Source: Deltaproteobacteria bacterium (GTDB lineage: Bacteria; Bdellovibrionota_B; Oligoflexia; Oligoflexales; Bog-1112). From it: 64,000 nt of DNA. The position numbers and the translations under genes are program-made. Positions 8,630 to 16,938 of this stretch are shown one piece after another. The DNA lies in assembly GCA_020635195.1 (NCBI GenBank), contig JACKAG010000001.1:306208-370207 (forward strand). The letters run 5' to 3'. Numbering within the stretch: the first letter of the stretch is position 1; every line of letters begins with the position of its first letter. The notes beneath the pieces were generated by a model. That model saw nothing but the letters and a program-made list of their open reading frames with translations. It was not told the DNA's origin and ran no database searches.

Positions 8630-8720
8630 TATTTTAGCTTCGGGTGTTCGGGCTATGTGAGCCGGAGCAGAGTGTTGGCTCGTGTTCATGTCTGACTCTG
8701 GCTCAGGACACGGATCAGGA

Positions 8721-8748
8721 TTGTAGTAAACCTTATTTTGCTTATAAT
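8721..8748 (+). promoter_or_regulatory. Probable sigma-70 promoter of the ABC transporter operon
   Basis: TTGTAG (8721-8726), 16-base spacer, then a consensus TATAAT (8743-8748). The expected start of transcription is about 70 bases before the first gene of the GldA-GldFG-DUF4340 operon. Confidence 0.5.
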
Positions 8749-8822
8749 GGGCGGCTTTGCCATGAAAGCATCTCCTGTTATATGATCTGGCAAAATCTGA
8801 CATCTGAGAGAGGAGGCAGCCT

Positions 8823-9767
8823 TTGGTGATTGAAGTACAGAATTTAACCCGCAAGTACGGGGATTTTACAGCCGTCAAGGGGGTTTCCTTCAGTATCCCT
8901 GAGGGCCAGATTATCGGCTTGCTGGGCCATAATGGAGCCGGAAAAACCACAACCCTGAAGGTTCTGACGGGATTTCTTGAACCCAGCAGTGGAACAGTAC
9001 TGATTGGTGGACAGGATATCAGAACACAGCGTGTTGAAATTCAGAGAAGGATTGGCTATCTGCCTGAAAACTCCCCTCTGTATCCTGAGATGACGGTACT
9101 GGAATACCTTCGTTATGTGGTCAACATGAGAGGGATTCCGGAGGAAGAACAGCCTCAGGCGATCCGTGATGCCATCCGTGCAACAAATCTTGCCTCGAAG
9201 GCAGAACAGAAGATAGAAACTCTGTCCAAAGGTTATCGGCAGCGTGTCGGAGTGGCACAGGCCATCATTCACAAGCCGGATATTCTGATTCTGGATGAGC
9301 CAACCAACGGCCTTGATCCGACTCAGATCCTTGCAATGCGACAGCTGATTAAAGACCTGAGTCGGCATGCTACGGTGATTCTGTCGACACATATTTTGCA
9401 GGAAGTAGAGGCTATCTGTGATCGGGCGTTGATCATCATGGGTGGTCAGCTGGTGGTAGACTCCCTTCTTTCGGATCTTCAGGAAAAAGAAACACTGACC
9501 ATTCTGCTCCGGCAGACTCCGGCAGAAGTCGAAGCCCTGATCCGGGATATTCCCGGGCTTAAAGGGATTTCTGGCTGCTCTGTCTGGCAGGGCATGAATC
9601 AGTATGATATTGAGACAGAAGGTAAAGACCCACAGGCTGTCGCCGTGTTGGCCAGGGAAATTATCCGGAAGGGCTGGGATCTGTACAGTCTGCACCGGCA
9701 TCAGCAAAGCCTGGAAACTGTGTTCAAGTCAGTGAACTCTGGCGCCAAAGGAGAACAGCATGTCTAA
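8823..9767 (+). CDS. ABC transporter ATP-binding protein, GldA-like
   Basis: ATPase subunit of an ABC-2 exporter, 314 residues. Walker A is GHNGAGKTTT (about residues 35-44), the ABC signature is LSKGYRQRVGVAQA, Walker B is ILILDEPTNGLDP and the switch is STH. It is most like GldA, the ATPase of the gliding-associated transporter, and like the NatA/CcmA class in general. The roughly 90-residue C-terminal extension, with a DUF4162-like fold, is typical. AGGAGG lies 6 bases before TTG 8823 and 9 before GTG 8826, so either could be the start. It overlaps the next gene by 8 bases, which shows a tight operon. Confidence 0.92.
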   Translation: MVIEVQNLTRKYGDFTAVKGVSFSIPEGQIIGLLGHNGAGKTTTLKVLTGFLEPSSGTVLIGGQDIRTQRVEIQRRIGYLPENSPLYPEMTVLEYLRYVVNMRGIPEEEQPQAIRDAIRATNLASKAEQKIETLSKGYRQRVGVAQAIIHKPDILILDEPTNGLDPTQILAMRQLIKDLSRHATVILSTHILQEVEAICDRALIIMGGQLVVDSLLSDLQEKETLTILLRQTPAEVEALIRDIPGLKGISGCSVWQGMNQYDIETEGKDPQAVAVLAREIIRKGWDLYSLHRHQQSLETVFKSVNSGAKGEQHV

Positions 9768-12678
9768 AATCTGGACAGTCACCAAAAAAGAACTCTGGAC
9801 GTATTTTTCATCCCCTGTGGCTTTTATTTTTCTCTTTGCATATCTGCTTGCATGTCTTTTTACATTTTTCTGGGTCGAAAAGTTTTTTGTCCGCAACATT
9901 GCGGATTTACGCCCCTTGTTTGAGTGGATGCCGGTCCTTCTGATTTTTCTGATTTCGACACTGACCATGAAGATGTGGAGTGAAGAACGGCGGATGGGGA
10001 CCGTCGAGTTTTTGCTGACCCTGCCAGTTAAAACCCATGAGCTGGTGATCGGTAAATTCCTGTCCTGTCTTTTTCTGGTCGGTATTGCTCTGCTGCTGAC
10101 CATCAGTCTGCCGCTTACGGTCGGGTCTATCGGTATGGTGGACTGGGGGCCTGTCTTTGGCGCTTATCTGGCGTCTCTTCTGTTGGCAGCAGCTTATATT
10201 GCCATAGGACTTTTTATCAGCTCGCGCTCAGAAAATCAGATTGTCAGTCTGATCACTACGGTGGTGGTCTGCGGAGTTCTGTATCTGATCGGATCAGAAG
10301 CTATTGTTGATCTTTTGGGTAATAAAAGCGGTGAAATCTTCCGTTCTTTAGGAACCGGAGCAAGATTTAATGCCGTCAGCAAAGGGCTGATGGATTTTCG
10401 TGATATTTATTACTACCTGAGCATTGTGGCCGTCTTCATCAGCCTTAATGTTTATTCTCTCGAAAAAATGAAGTGGTCAAAAGAGTCCCAGGATTCGGAT
10501 CACAGAAAAGTACAGCTGCTGATGGGGCTTCTGGTCGCGAATTTTCTGGTGGCCAATGTCTGGCTTTACCGGGTTCACTCAGCCCGGGTAGACATCACCC
10601 GCAACAAAGATTATTCGATCTCGGATGCAAGCCTTAGGGTGCTCGAAGGCTTGCAGGAGCCGTTGCTTCTGAGAGGTTACTTCAGTGCAAAAACCCATCC
10701 ACTTCTGGCCCCTCTGGTTCCGACTGTGAGAGATTATCTCGGAGAATACGAGCTTGCCGGAAAGGGTAAAGTCCGGGTTGAGATCATCGATCCAAAAGAA
10801 CATGAGGATCTGGAAGCAGAAGCCAATCAGAAATACAACATTGAGCCGGTTCCTTTTCAGATCAATGACCGGCACTCAGCATCGATGGTGGCTTCGTACT
10901 TCAATATCCTTGTGATGTATGGAGATAAGTATGAAGTCCTGGGCTTTGATAAGCTCATTGAAGTTAAGCAGGATGGTTACCGTGGTCTTGATGTTGGCCT
11001 CAGGAATCTGGAATATGATCTGACCCGATCCATCCAGAAAGTGATGCACGGCTTTAATAACACAGACAATCTCTTCGCCAGTCTTAAAGAACCGGTCCGC
11101 TTTGTTGGTTACATCTCCGATGCGACGCTTCCGGCAGAGCTGAAAAAACTCAGAGCGGATATGGAGAAAAATCTTCAGGAGGTTCAGGCGAAATCCGGAG
11201 GCAAGTTCTCGTATGAGTTCCTTGATCCTGCCAAAGATGCGGCACTGGCTCAGCAGATCAGAGACAATCATGGCTTCCGTCCTCAGCGAACCCTCTTTAA
11301 CCCGGAAGAATTTTATTTTTACCCAACACTGGTCAGTGGTGCGAAAACTCTGGCTCTTGGCATTCCGGAAGATCTGAGCGTGACTCAGTTTCAGAAGAAT
11401 CTGGACACCAGTCTGCAACGTCTTGTTCCGGGATTTCTTAAAACCATCGGAATTTATACTCCACCATCTCCTGCGATGAATCCTATGATGATGCAGTTTG
11501 GTGGTGGCCCACAGGGTAAGCAGTATCAGGCTATTGAGCAGGTTCTGGGGCAGAACTACAATACGGAACAGGTCGATCTTTCTTCGGGAATTCTTCCGGG
11601 AGATCTGGATGCTCTGCTTGTGGTTGCTCCAAAGGATCTGGGAGAAAAAGAGCAGTTTGCGATTGATCAGTTTCTGATGATGGGAGGCAGTGTCATTCTG
11701 GCAACGTCACCTGCAACAGTTGATATCAGCAGAAACGGGTTGGAACTCAAAGAGCAGAAAAGTGGCCTGGAACAATGGCTTGGGCACCATGGTGTAGAAA
11801 TTCAGGGTAAGTTTGTTCTGGATAAGAAAAACATGCCCTTTCCTCAGGCTCAGAAACGCTATGTTCAGGGTGTCGCCATCAATCAGCAGGTTCTGGCTCC
11901 TTATCCACTGCTTGTGGATATCAGAAATGACGGCCTTAACGAAAGCAATGCCATCACATCTGGTCTTGGTCAGGTGACGATGGCCTGGGCTTCTCCTCTG
12001 ATCATGGATCAGGAAAAGAACAAGGACAGGCAGGTCACTACATTGCTCAGAAGCTCGCAGAACTCATGGAAAAGTGCCGATATGAAGGTAGAAGCAGATC
12101 ATCAGCAGTGGCCAGAGCTGGGCTTTCCTGAGGCTGCAAAGGAGGATAAGGGGCCGGTGGTTCTTGCTGCGATGGCAGAAGGGAAATTCAGCTCTTACTT
12201 TGCTGGCAAAGAATCTCCCTTGCTGAAAAAAGACGGTGCAGCAGACAAGGATCTGCTGTCCGATGAAAAAGCCAAGGATCAGGATAAAAAAGAGGCAGAC
12301 TCCACCCTTATTTCAGGTGTCATTGAAAAATCACCAGATTCAGCCCGGCTGATCGTCTTTGCCAGCAACGAGTTTATTTCGGATGATATCCTGAAAATCA
12401 GCAGCATGATTCAGCAGACACAGTATACTCAACCGCTTCAGCTACTGGAAAATGCCCTTGACTGGTCAACTCAGGAAGACAGGCTCTTGTTGTCGATCCG
12501 GAGCCGCAGTCACTTTGCAAGAACGCTTGAGCCTTTGTCTGATATGCAAAAGAATTTCATTGAGTTTATGAATTACCTTGCTGCCATTGTCGGTCTTCTG
12601 GCGACAGGAGCCGTCTGGCTGATGATCAGAAGACTCTCTCGGGAGAAATTTAAAGCCATGGATCTTGCATCAAACTGA
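9760..12678 (+). CDS. Fused ABC-2 permease and GldG-type auxiliary protein (GldF-GldG fusion)
   Basis: A 972-residue inner-membrane protein. Residues 1-240 are a GldF-like ABC-2 permease with six hydrophobic segments and the family stretch EERRMGTVEFLLTLPVK. Another membrane segment (about 252-270) then leads into a GldG-type extracytoplasmic region that starts VDITRNKDYSISDASLRVL and continues as an ABC_transp_aux domain to about residue 730. After a charged, Lys/Asp-rich insertion (about 815-850) a final membrane segment lies near 943-960 (YLAAIVGLLATGAVWLM). In many bacteria GldF and GldG are separate genes; here they are one reading frame. It starts inside the end of the ATPase gene (8-base overlap). 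Confidence 0.9.
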   Translation: MSKIWTVTKKELWTYFSSPVAFIFLFAYLLACLFTFFWVEKFFVRNIADLRPLFEWMPVLLIFLISTLTMKMWSEERRMGTVEFLLTLPVKTHELVIGKFLSCLFLVGIALLLTISLPLTVGSIGMVDWGPVFGAYLASLLLAAAYIAIGLFISSRSENQIVSLITTVVVCGVLYLIGSEAIVDLLGNKSGEIFRSLGTGARFNAVSKGLMDFRDIYYYLSIVAVFISLNVYSLEKMKWSKESQDSDHRKVQLLMGLLVANFLVANVWLYRVHSARVDITRNKDYSISDASLRVLEGLQEPLLLRGYFSAKTHPLLAPLVPTVRDYLGEYELAGKGKVRVEIIDPKEHEDLEAEANQKYNIEPVPFQINDRHSASMVASYFNILVMYGDKYEVLGFDKLIEVKQDGYRGLDVGLRNLEYDLTRSIQKVMHGFNNTDNLFASLKEPVRFVGYISDATLPAELKKLRADMEKNLQEVQAKSGGKFSYEFLDPAKDAALAQQIRDNHGFRPQRTLFNPEEFYFYPTLVSGAKTLALGIPEDLSVTQFQKNLDTSLQRLVPGFLKTIGIYTPPSPAMNPMMMQFGGGPQGKQYQAIEQVLGQNYNTEQVDLSSGILPGDLDALLVVAPKDLGEKEQFAIDQFLMMGGSVILATSPATVDISRNGLELKEQKSGLEQWLGHHGVEIQGKFVLDKKNMPFPQAQKRYVQGVAINQQVLAPYPLLVDIRNDGLNESNAITSGLGQVTMAWASPLIMDQEKNKDRQVTTLLRSSQNSWKSADMKVEADHQQWPELGFPEAAKEDKGPVVLAAMAEGKFSSYFAGKESPLLKKDGAADKDLLSDEKAKDQDKKEADSTLISGVIEKSPDSARLIVFASNEFISDDILKISSMIQQTQYTQPLQLLENALDWSTQEDRLLLSIRSRSHFARTLEPLSDMQKNFIEFMNYLAAIVGLLATGAVWLMIRRLSREKFKAMDLASN

Positions 12679-12691
12679 GGAGATTTTAACG

Positions 12692-13804
12692 ATGAATAAA
12701 CAGACACAAATACTGGCAGGTGTGCTGCTGCTCCAGCTGGCCCTGGCAGGCTGGATGCTGAGCAGGACAGAAACGACGGCAGATTTCAGCTCTGATTCAG
12801 CGCTGATGGCGCTGAATCAGGATCAGGTTTCTCAGATTCTTCTGGAAGAGAAAGATGGAGAAAATCTCAGGTCTCTTGAGCTGGTCAAAAAAGACGGTCA
12901 GTGGGTTTTGCCTGAAACTCATGACTTTCCGGTATCTTCTGATAAAATATCTGGCTTTCTGACAAAGATGGCAGGATTCCGGAAATCCTGGCCAGCAGGA
13001 AAGACGGATATTGCGGCGAAACAGTTTAAGGTCACAGATGAGCAGTTCGAACGTCGTCTGAGCTTTACTGCCGGAGATAAAAAACAGGTTCTTTTTCTGG
13101 GAGGATCTCCTGGTTTTAAAAAGATCTATGCGCGTCCGGAAGGGGATATGCAGACGTACAGCATCACCTTTAGTGCTTATGAAGCCTCTCTTTCTTATAA
13201 GGACTGGATGGACCGGCAGTATCTGAACCTTGAAAGAACGGATGTCAGTAAAGTTCTTCTGGATCAGCTGGCGATGGAAAACTCCGGAGGGGATTTTCTT
13301 GTCAAAGATCCAGGAGAGGATATGGAAACCATTCGCTCTAAGACCAGTGCTCTGGTCAGCGGCCTTCTGAAGCCTCGTTACAATGACGTTGCGGGATTGC
13401 AGGATCAGGTTAAGAAGGGGCAACAGGTTCTGTCTCTGCGGCTTGTCAAACAGGATGGCCAGGAACTCGTATATACCTGGTATCGTGATCCGGCAGAAGT
13501 TCTGAACAAGGCAGATGCCGCCACTTCCGGAGAAAAACAAAAGCCTGAAGACCTGATTCTGACCGTTTCAGGTAAGTCTTTTGCCTTCCGGGTCAAAGAG
13601 GCGACGATTGAAGACCTGATCAATGCCAGCAAGCATGAATTTATCAGACAGAAAGATCCGAACCAGGCAGAAGAGTCCGCAGGCTCTGATAACCAGGGTG
13701 CGGCCGTTGAAAGTGGGGAAAATGTACAGAATCTGCCCGCAGATGATGAGGATGCCCACTCGTTTGCCAGAGCTGGAGGCTCTCAGGAAGACAGGATAAA
13801 ATAG
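12692..13804 (+). CDS. DUF4340 membrane-anchored protein of the Gld-type ABC operon
   Basis: A 370-residue protein with an N-terminal membrane anchor (ILAGVLLLQLALAGWML) and a long extracytoplasmic part. Repeated units of the type LELVKKDGQWVLPE and RLSFTAGDKKQVLFLGG match DUF4340 proteins, which regularly follow GldA/GldG-type genes. The C-terminal 60 residues are polar and disordered (NQAEESAGSDNQ). The ATG at 12692 is preferred to TTG 12665 because GAGGAGA lies 8-9 bases before it; it starts 13 bases after the GldFG stop. It presumably works with the transporter at the inner membrane, in motility or envelope assembly, but the substrate is unknown. Confidence 0.85.
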   Translation: MNKQTQILAGVLLLQLALAGWMLSRTETTADFSSDSALMALNQDQVSQILLEEKDGENLRSLELVKKDGQWVLPETHDFPVSSDKISGFLTKMAGFRKSWPAGKTDIAAKQFKVTDEQFERRLSFTAGDKKQVLFLGGSPGFKKIYARPEGDMQTYSITFSAYEASLSYKDWMDRQYLNLERTDVSKVLLDQLAMENSGGDFLVKDPGEDMETIRSKTSALVSGLLKPRYNDVAGLQDQVKKGQQVLSLRLVKQDGQELVYTWYRDPAEVLNKADAATSGEKQKPEDLILTVSGKSFAFRVKEATIEDLINASKHEFIRQKDPNQAEESAGSDNQGAAVESGENVQNLPADDEDAHSFARAGGSQEDRIK

Positions 13805-13867
13805 GCCTGGGAAGACGTTCAGCGGCAGGGGGCATTTATCCACATAAGTGATGATGATCTTAGTGTG

Positions 13868-14596
13868 ATGTTTACAGATTCCGGCTTTGACGGGCGCTGG
13901 TCCCCCCTGAGCCGGCTGCTGCTCCGGCTTCATGCTCTGCCCCGGGAGCAGCTTCTGATCAGTACGGGCTGGTGTATCAGCCCACAGAATTTTCGCTGTC
14001 CGGTCTGTCTCAGGATGAAGCCTGAGCTGCTCATTCCTGGGCGGGCCGGGGGGATGCTGGCGCTTCTTCATATTGATCATGATCATCAGGCGGATCTGAT
14101 CTGTGAGATGGCCGCTTCGCTGCGGATCGATCCTTCATATCTTGACAGGCTGTTATGCCGCTTTCTTCGCTATCCTCCTCTTCTGCTCTGTGGTCCCTGT
14201 AATCATATTGATTCCCGGCTAAAACTGGTCTATCCGGATATTCATCCGGCCTTTTCACTGACGCCGGAAGAAAAAGCTTCTTTGCTGATCAGGGCAGGAA
14301 GCCGGAGCCATAAGACGGATCTGAGGGCAGGCAGAGATATCTGGCTGAAGCGCAGGGATGATTTTTCTGCAATGATAGATTTGTGGGAAAATGAACTCAA
14401 TGACCTGTCGGACAGTGGGGATGGGCTTTTATGCGAGTACAGACCTAAAAAGAGGCTTCTCAGCGAAGCTGCCAGGCGCTATAGCAGAGTGCAGGCGGCG
14501 TATAATTGCTTTTATGAGTTTCATGAGTTTATTCATCGGTCGCTCTGGTGGCAATCAGGCGACTCTTTTTCAAACACATCCGGGGAAATATTATGA
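13868..14596 (+). CDS. HNH-type zinc-finger protein, possible endonuclease
   Basis: A 242-residue cytoplasmic protein. It has an HNH-like metal-binding arrangement: CPVC near residues 44-47, HIDHDH near 68-73 and CGPCNHIDSRLK from about 108. CxxC - DHDH - CxxCN is the layout of HNH endonucleases of the phage endonuclease VII type. Between them the insertion (RIDPSYLDRLLCRFLRY) is longer than usual. The remaining two thirds is helical and matches no family I know. A GTG at 13865 directly precedes the ATG; no strong ribosome binding site is seen. Its stop overlaps the next ATG by 4 bases (ATGA), so translation is probably coupled. Nuclease activity is inferred only. Confidence 0.65.
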   Translation: MFTDSGFDGRWSPLSRLLLRLHALPREQLLISTGWCISPQNFRCPVCLRMKPELLIPGRAGGMLALLHIDHDHQADLICEMAASLRIDPSYLDRLLCRFLRYPPLLLCGPCNHIDSRLKLVYPDIHPAFSLTPEEKASLLIRAGSRSHKTDLRAGRDIWLKRRDDFSAMIDLWENELNDLSDSGDGLLCEYRPKKRLLSEAARRYSRVQAAYNCFYEFHEFIHRSLWWQSGDSFSNTSGEIL

Positions 14597-15243
14597 AGCG
14601 TATGTTACTGGTTCTGCTGACAGTCTGTGTGTTCCGGCCTGATGCTGGCCTGGCCCTTATCAAAATGCAGTTGTTTTACGGTGCCGGGGCGGGGGACTTT
14701 ACACCGGAAAGCGGCAATGCACATTCTCTTTCGGCTTCTGAACTGGGTGCCACATTATTGCTGGACCCGATTCCACTGGTTCCTGTGGGATTCGGCCTTT
14801 CTGTGCTGTCTCAGACTTTCAGTCCTTCTGTTGCGGATCATGGCGTGGACAAGCTGGAAGGGCTTGTGATAGCTCCTGAAGTCCAGGCGTGGATTCCTTT
14901 TTTGCCGATTCCGTTGGTTCCCTATGGCAGGGTTTCTTATGTCATTGGTGCTTATAAAGCGAGTACAGAGCTGGCTGTGCTGAACAGCAGCTTTGTCGCC
15001 AATTATGTGCTGAAAGGGAGCGGAACTCAGGTGGGTATAGGAGCAAAATTTGAACCGATACCTCTTCCAATTCTGAGTCTTTCGCTGCTCTTTGAAGTGA
15101 ACATGCGCTTTTATAATTTTGATGACAAATCTTCTGAAATTATAAGCCAGCCAGCCGGATCGATCATCAGTGATACCAGTGCTCTGGATAAGGGTAAGTG
15201 GAACAGCACCATGCTGCTTTTGGGTGTTGAGGCAGGAATCTGA
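14593..15243 (+). CDS. Putative outer-membrane beta-barrel-like protein
   Basis: A 216-residue exported protein. A signal peptide (RMLLVLLTVCVF...GLA) is followed by alternating hydrophobic and polar strands typical of a small beta-barrel. The motif PIPL recurs three times, in DPIPLVPVGFG, LPIPLVPYGRV and EPIPLPILSLS, which suggests an internal repeat of strand-turn units. The ATG at 14593 is supported by GGGGA 6-7 bases upstream and overlaps the HNH gene's stop by 4 bases; its own TGA shares one base with the coaE ATG. I do not recognise a named family. Confidence 0.7.
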   Translation: MKRMLLVLLTVCVFRPDAGLALIKMQLFYGAGAGDFTPESGNAHSLSASELGATLLLDPIPLVPVGFGLSVLSQTFSPSVADHGVDKLEGLVIAPEVQAWIPFLPIPLVPYGRVSYVIGAYKASTELAVLNSSFVANYVLKGSGTQVGIGAKFEPIPLPILSLSLLFEVNMRFYNFDDKSSEIISQPAGSIISDTSALDKGKWNSTMLLLGVEAGI

Positions 15244-15854
15244 TGGCAGAAAGAGGCCTGCTCATTGGTCTTACCGGGCCCATCGGAGCAGGCAAATCAA
15301 CCGCCTGTGACATTCTGGAAAGTGCCGGAGCAGAGGTCATTCATGCGGACCAGGAAGCCCATGCGGTCTACGCTCCAGGCAGTTCTGCTTTCCGTGACAT
15401 CGTCGCTCTCTACGGAAGCACGATTCTGGACTCTGCGGCGCAGATTGACCGCAGAAAACTTGGGCGTATTGTCTTTGAAGATCCGCGCAGGATGAAGGGA
15501 CTGACCGATATTGTCTGGCCAGCCACAGAAACACGGCTGCTCCGGCGAATCGCTCAGATCCGTGCCCGGTTTCCGCTGGTTCCGGTCATTCTGGAGGCAG
15601 CTCTTCTGACAGAAGCCGGATGGAGCCGGATGGTGGATCAGATCTGGCTGATCACAGCTCCCGAATCGGTCCGGAAGCAGCGCATCATGCAGCGCAATGG
15701 TCTCAGTGAAGAGGAAGCCTGTTCCCGGATCAGACACCAGGAAACATGGGTACTGCCCGCTGATCGCCCCCATCGTTTTATCGACAATTCGGGTGGACCG
15801 GAGCAGCTCTGTGATCAGCTGTATCCTCTGATTTCAGAACTGTATTCTGTCTGA
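15243..15854 (+). CDS. coaE: Dephospho-CoA kinase
   Basis: Phosphorylates the 3'-hydroxyl of dephospho-CoA with ATP, the last step of coenzyme A synthesis in the cytoplasm. It has 203 residues, the normal length. The P-loop is GLTGPIGAGKST (residues 9-20), followed by the conserved VIHADQEAH (the DAD-type motif), PLVPVILEAALLTEAGW and WLITAPESVRKQRIMQRNGLSEEEA. The ATG at 15243 overlaps the upstream TGA by one base. It is the last gene of a three-gene overlapping cluster that has no obvious functional theme. Confidence 0.95.
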   Translation: MAERGLLIGLTGPIGAGKSTACDILESAGAEVIHADQEAHAVYAPGSSAFRDIVALYGSTILDSAAQIDRRKLGRIVFEDPRRMKGLTDIVWPATETRLLRRIAQIRARFPLVPVILEAALLTEAGWSRMVDQIWLITAPESVRKQRIMQRNGLSEEEACSRIRHQETWVLPADRPHRFIDNSGGPEQLCDQLYPLISELYSV

Positions 15855-15939
15855 TTCAGGGCTGTTGACTTTTGTGTATATCACCCCAATGCTGTTGGAC
15901 AAACAGGGTCTGTCGAAGAAACCTGAAAACAGGACTGTT

Positions 15940-16593
15940 TCAGCTCAGAAGCTCCTGCCAAAGGTGGCGCTTGCTGAAGTCTGGCCAGTGAGTGGAAGCC
16001 AGAGGCAGCTGTTCTGGACGGAACGTCGTCAGCAGGCCAATGATACGGGCTCCTGCACGGTGAGCCGCCTGTGATCCGGCAGGAGAGTCCTCAAAGACGA
16101 CAATGTTTTCAGGAGAGATCCCCATGTCCCGGAAGACCAGCTGATAAATATCAGGCTGTGGCTTGGGCCGGGAGACATCTTCCAGGGTCCTGATGGTACA
16201 GAAAAAATCATGCAGCCTGTAACGCTCGATGAAAGGCATGATGTCTGCACGACCGGAGTTTGTTGCGATTCCCATGGGGATCGTTCTTTCTCTCAGCTCT
16301 GTGAGGAACTCCAGTATACCCGGAACAAGCCTGGCCTCCAGGATGGCACTTTCCCTGTAAATCTGCTGTTTTCGTTGCAGGATCTCTTCCCGGGAGACCT
16401 GGCCTTTCCAGTGCCCTGCAAGCTCATCGGCACACTCATCATCTGTCCCTCCGATCATTTTGTCGAAAAAAGAGCCTGGCATTTCCAGGCCCAGCTCTTC
16501 AGCAGTCCGGGTGAAGGCAGCAAAATGGGACATTTCGGTGACGGCCAGAACACCATCAAAGTCAAACACGACGGCCTGAATTGTTTTATTCAC
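15940..16593 (-). CDS. HAD-superfamily hydrolase, beta-phosphoglucomutase-like
   Basis: A 217-residue soluble phosphatase or phosphomutase. HAD motif I is VFDFDGVL (nucleophile Asp11, acid Asp13), motif II is IATNSGR, the motif III lysine is in RPKPQPDIY, and motif IV is VFEDSPAG. A helical cap (about residues 18-85) with ELGLEMPG is of the C1 type found in beta-phosphoglucomutase and phosphoglycolate phosphatase. The start is GTG at 16593, with AGGG 8 bases upstream. Its substrate cannot be predicted; small sugar phosphates are usual for the group. Confidence 0.9.
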   Translation of the reverse strand: MNKTIQAVVFDFDGVLAVTEMSHFAAFTRTAEELGLEMPGSFFDKMIGGTDDECADELAGHWKGQVSREEILQRKQQIYRESAILEARLVPGILEFLTELRERTIPMGIATNSGRADIMPFIERYRLHDFFCTIRTLEDVSRPKPQPDIYQLVFRDMGISPENIVVFEDSPAGSQAAHRAGARIIGLLTTFRPEQLPLASTHWPDFSKRHLWQELLS

Positions 16594-16688
16594 GAGACGA
16601 ACCCTTTCAGGATGATGAGATCTTTCTGATGATCCGGAACCCTCATCAGATCATCCTTATAAAAATACTCCGGAAATGGTGGAGCACT

Positions 16689-16868
16689 TCACGAAAAAGC
16701 CAGCATAGTCCGGAAAAACAGTTGCTGACGCTGCCTTTGTTCATACTCTTCGTGTGACCAAAAGAAAAGGACAGAATCCGCCTTTTTCCGGAAGGTGAGC
16801 AGGGACGCCGAAGCAGGGAACGGAACCCGGAGCATAAAGATCACGAAAATTAATGTCTGCGTCGCCAT
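16689..16868 (-). CDS. Possible small secreted protein, 59 residues
   Basis: A short open frame in the gap between the MutS-like gene and the HAD gene, on the same strand. The N-terminus (TLIFVIFMLRVPFPASASL) looks like a signal peptide with an A-S-A cleavage site; the mature part is basic and Gln/Phe-rich (HEEYEQRQRQQLFF). There is no ribosome binding site before the ATG and no in-frame alternative start upstream. It may be a real small exported protein, a remnant, or chance. The rest of the 16594-16938 gap holds nothing I recognise. Confidence 0.28.
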   Translation of the reverse strand: MATQTLIFVIFMLRVPFPASASLLTFRKKADSVLFFWSHEEYEQRQRQQLFFRTMLAFS

Positions 16869-16938
16869 CAGAGAGGGGTTTTATGGACGGTTATTGGAAT
16901 TATGCGATCAGGGTGGACCTGGTGAGCTATCCCTGACT

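Noticed and set aside
16883..16936. 17-codon plus-strand frame with a GAGAGGGG-like ribosome binding site
   Set aside because: Too short and antisense to the region between two minus-strand genes; probably chance.
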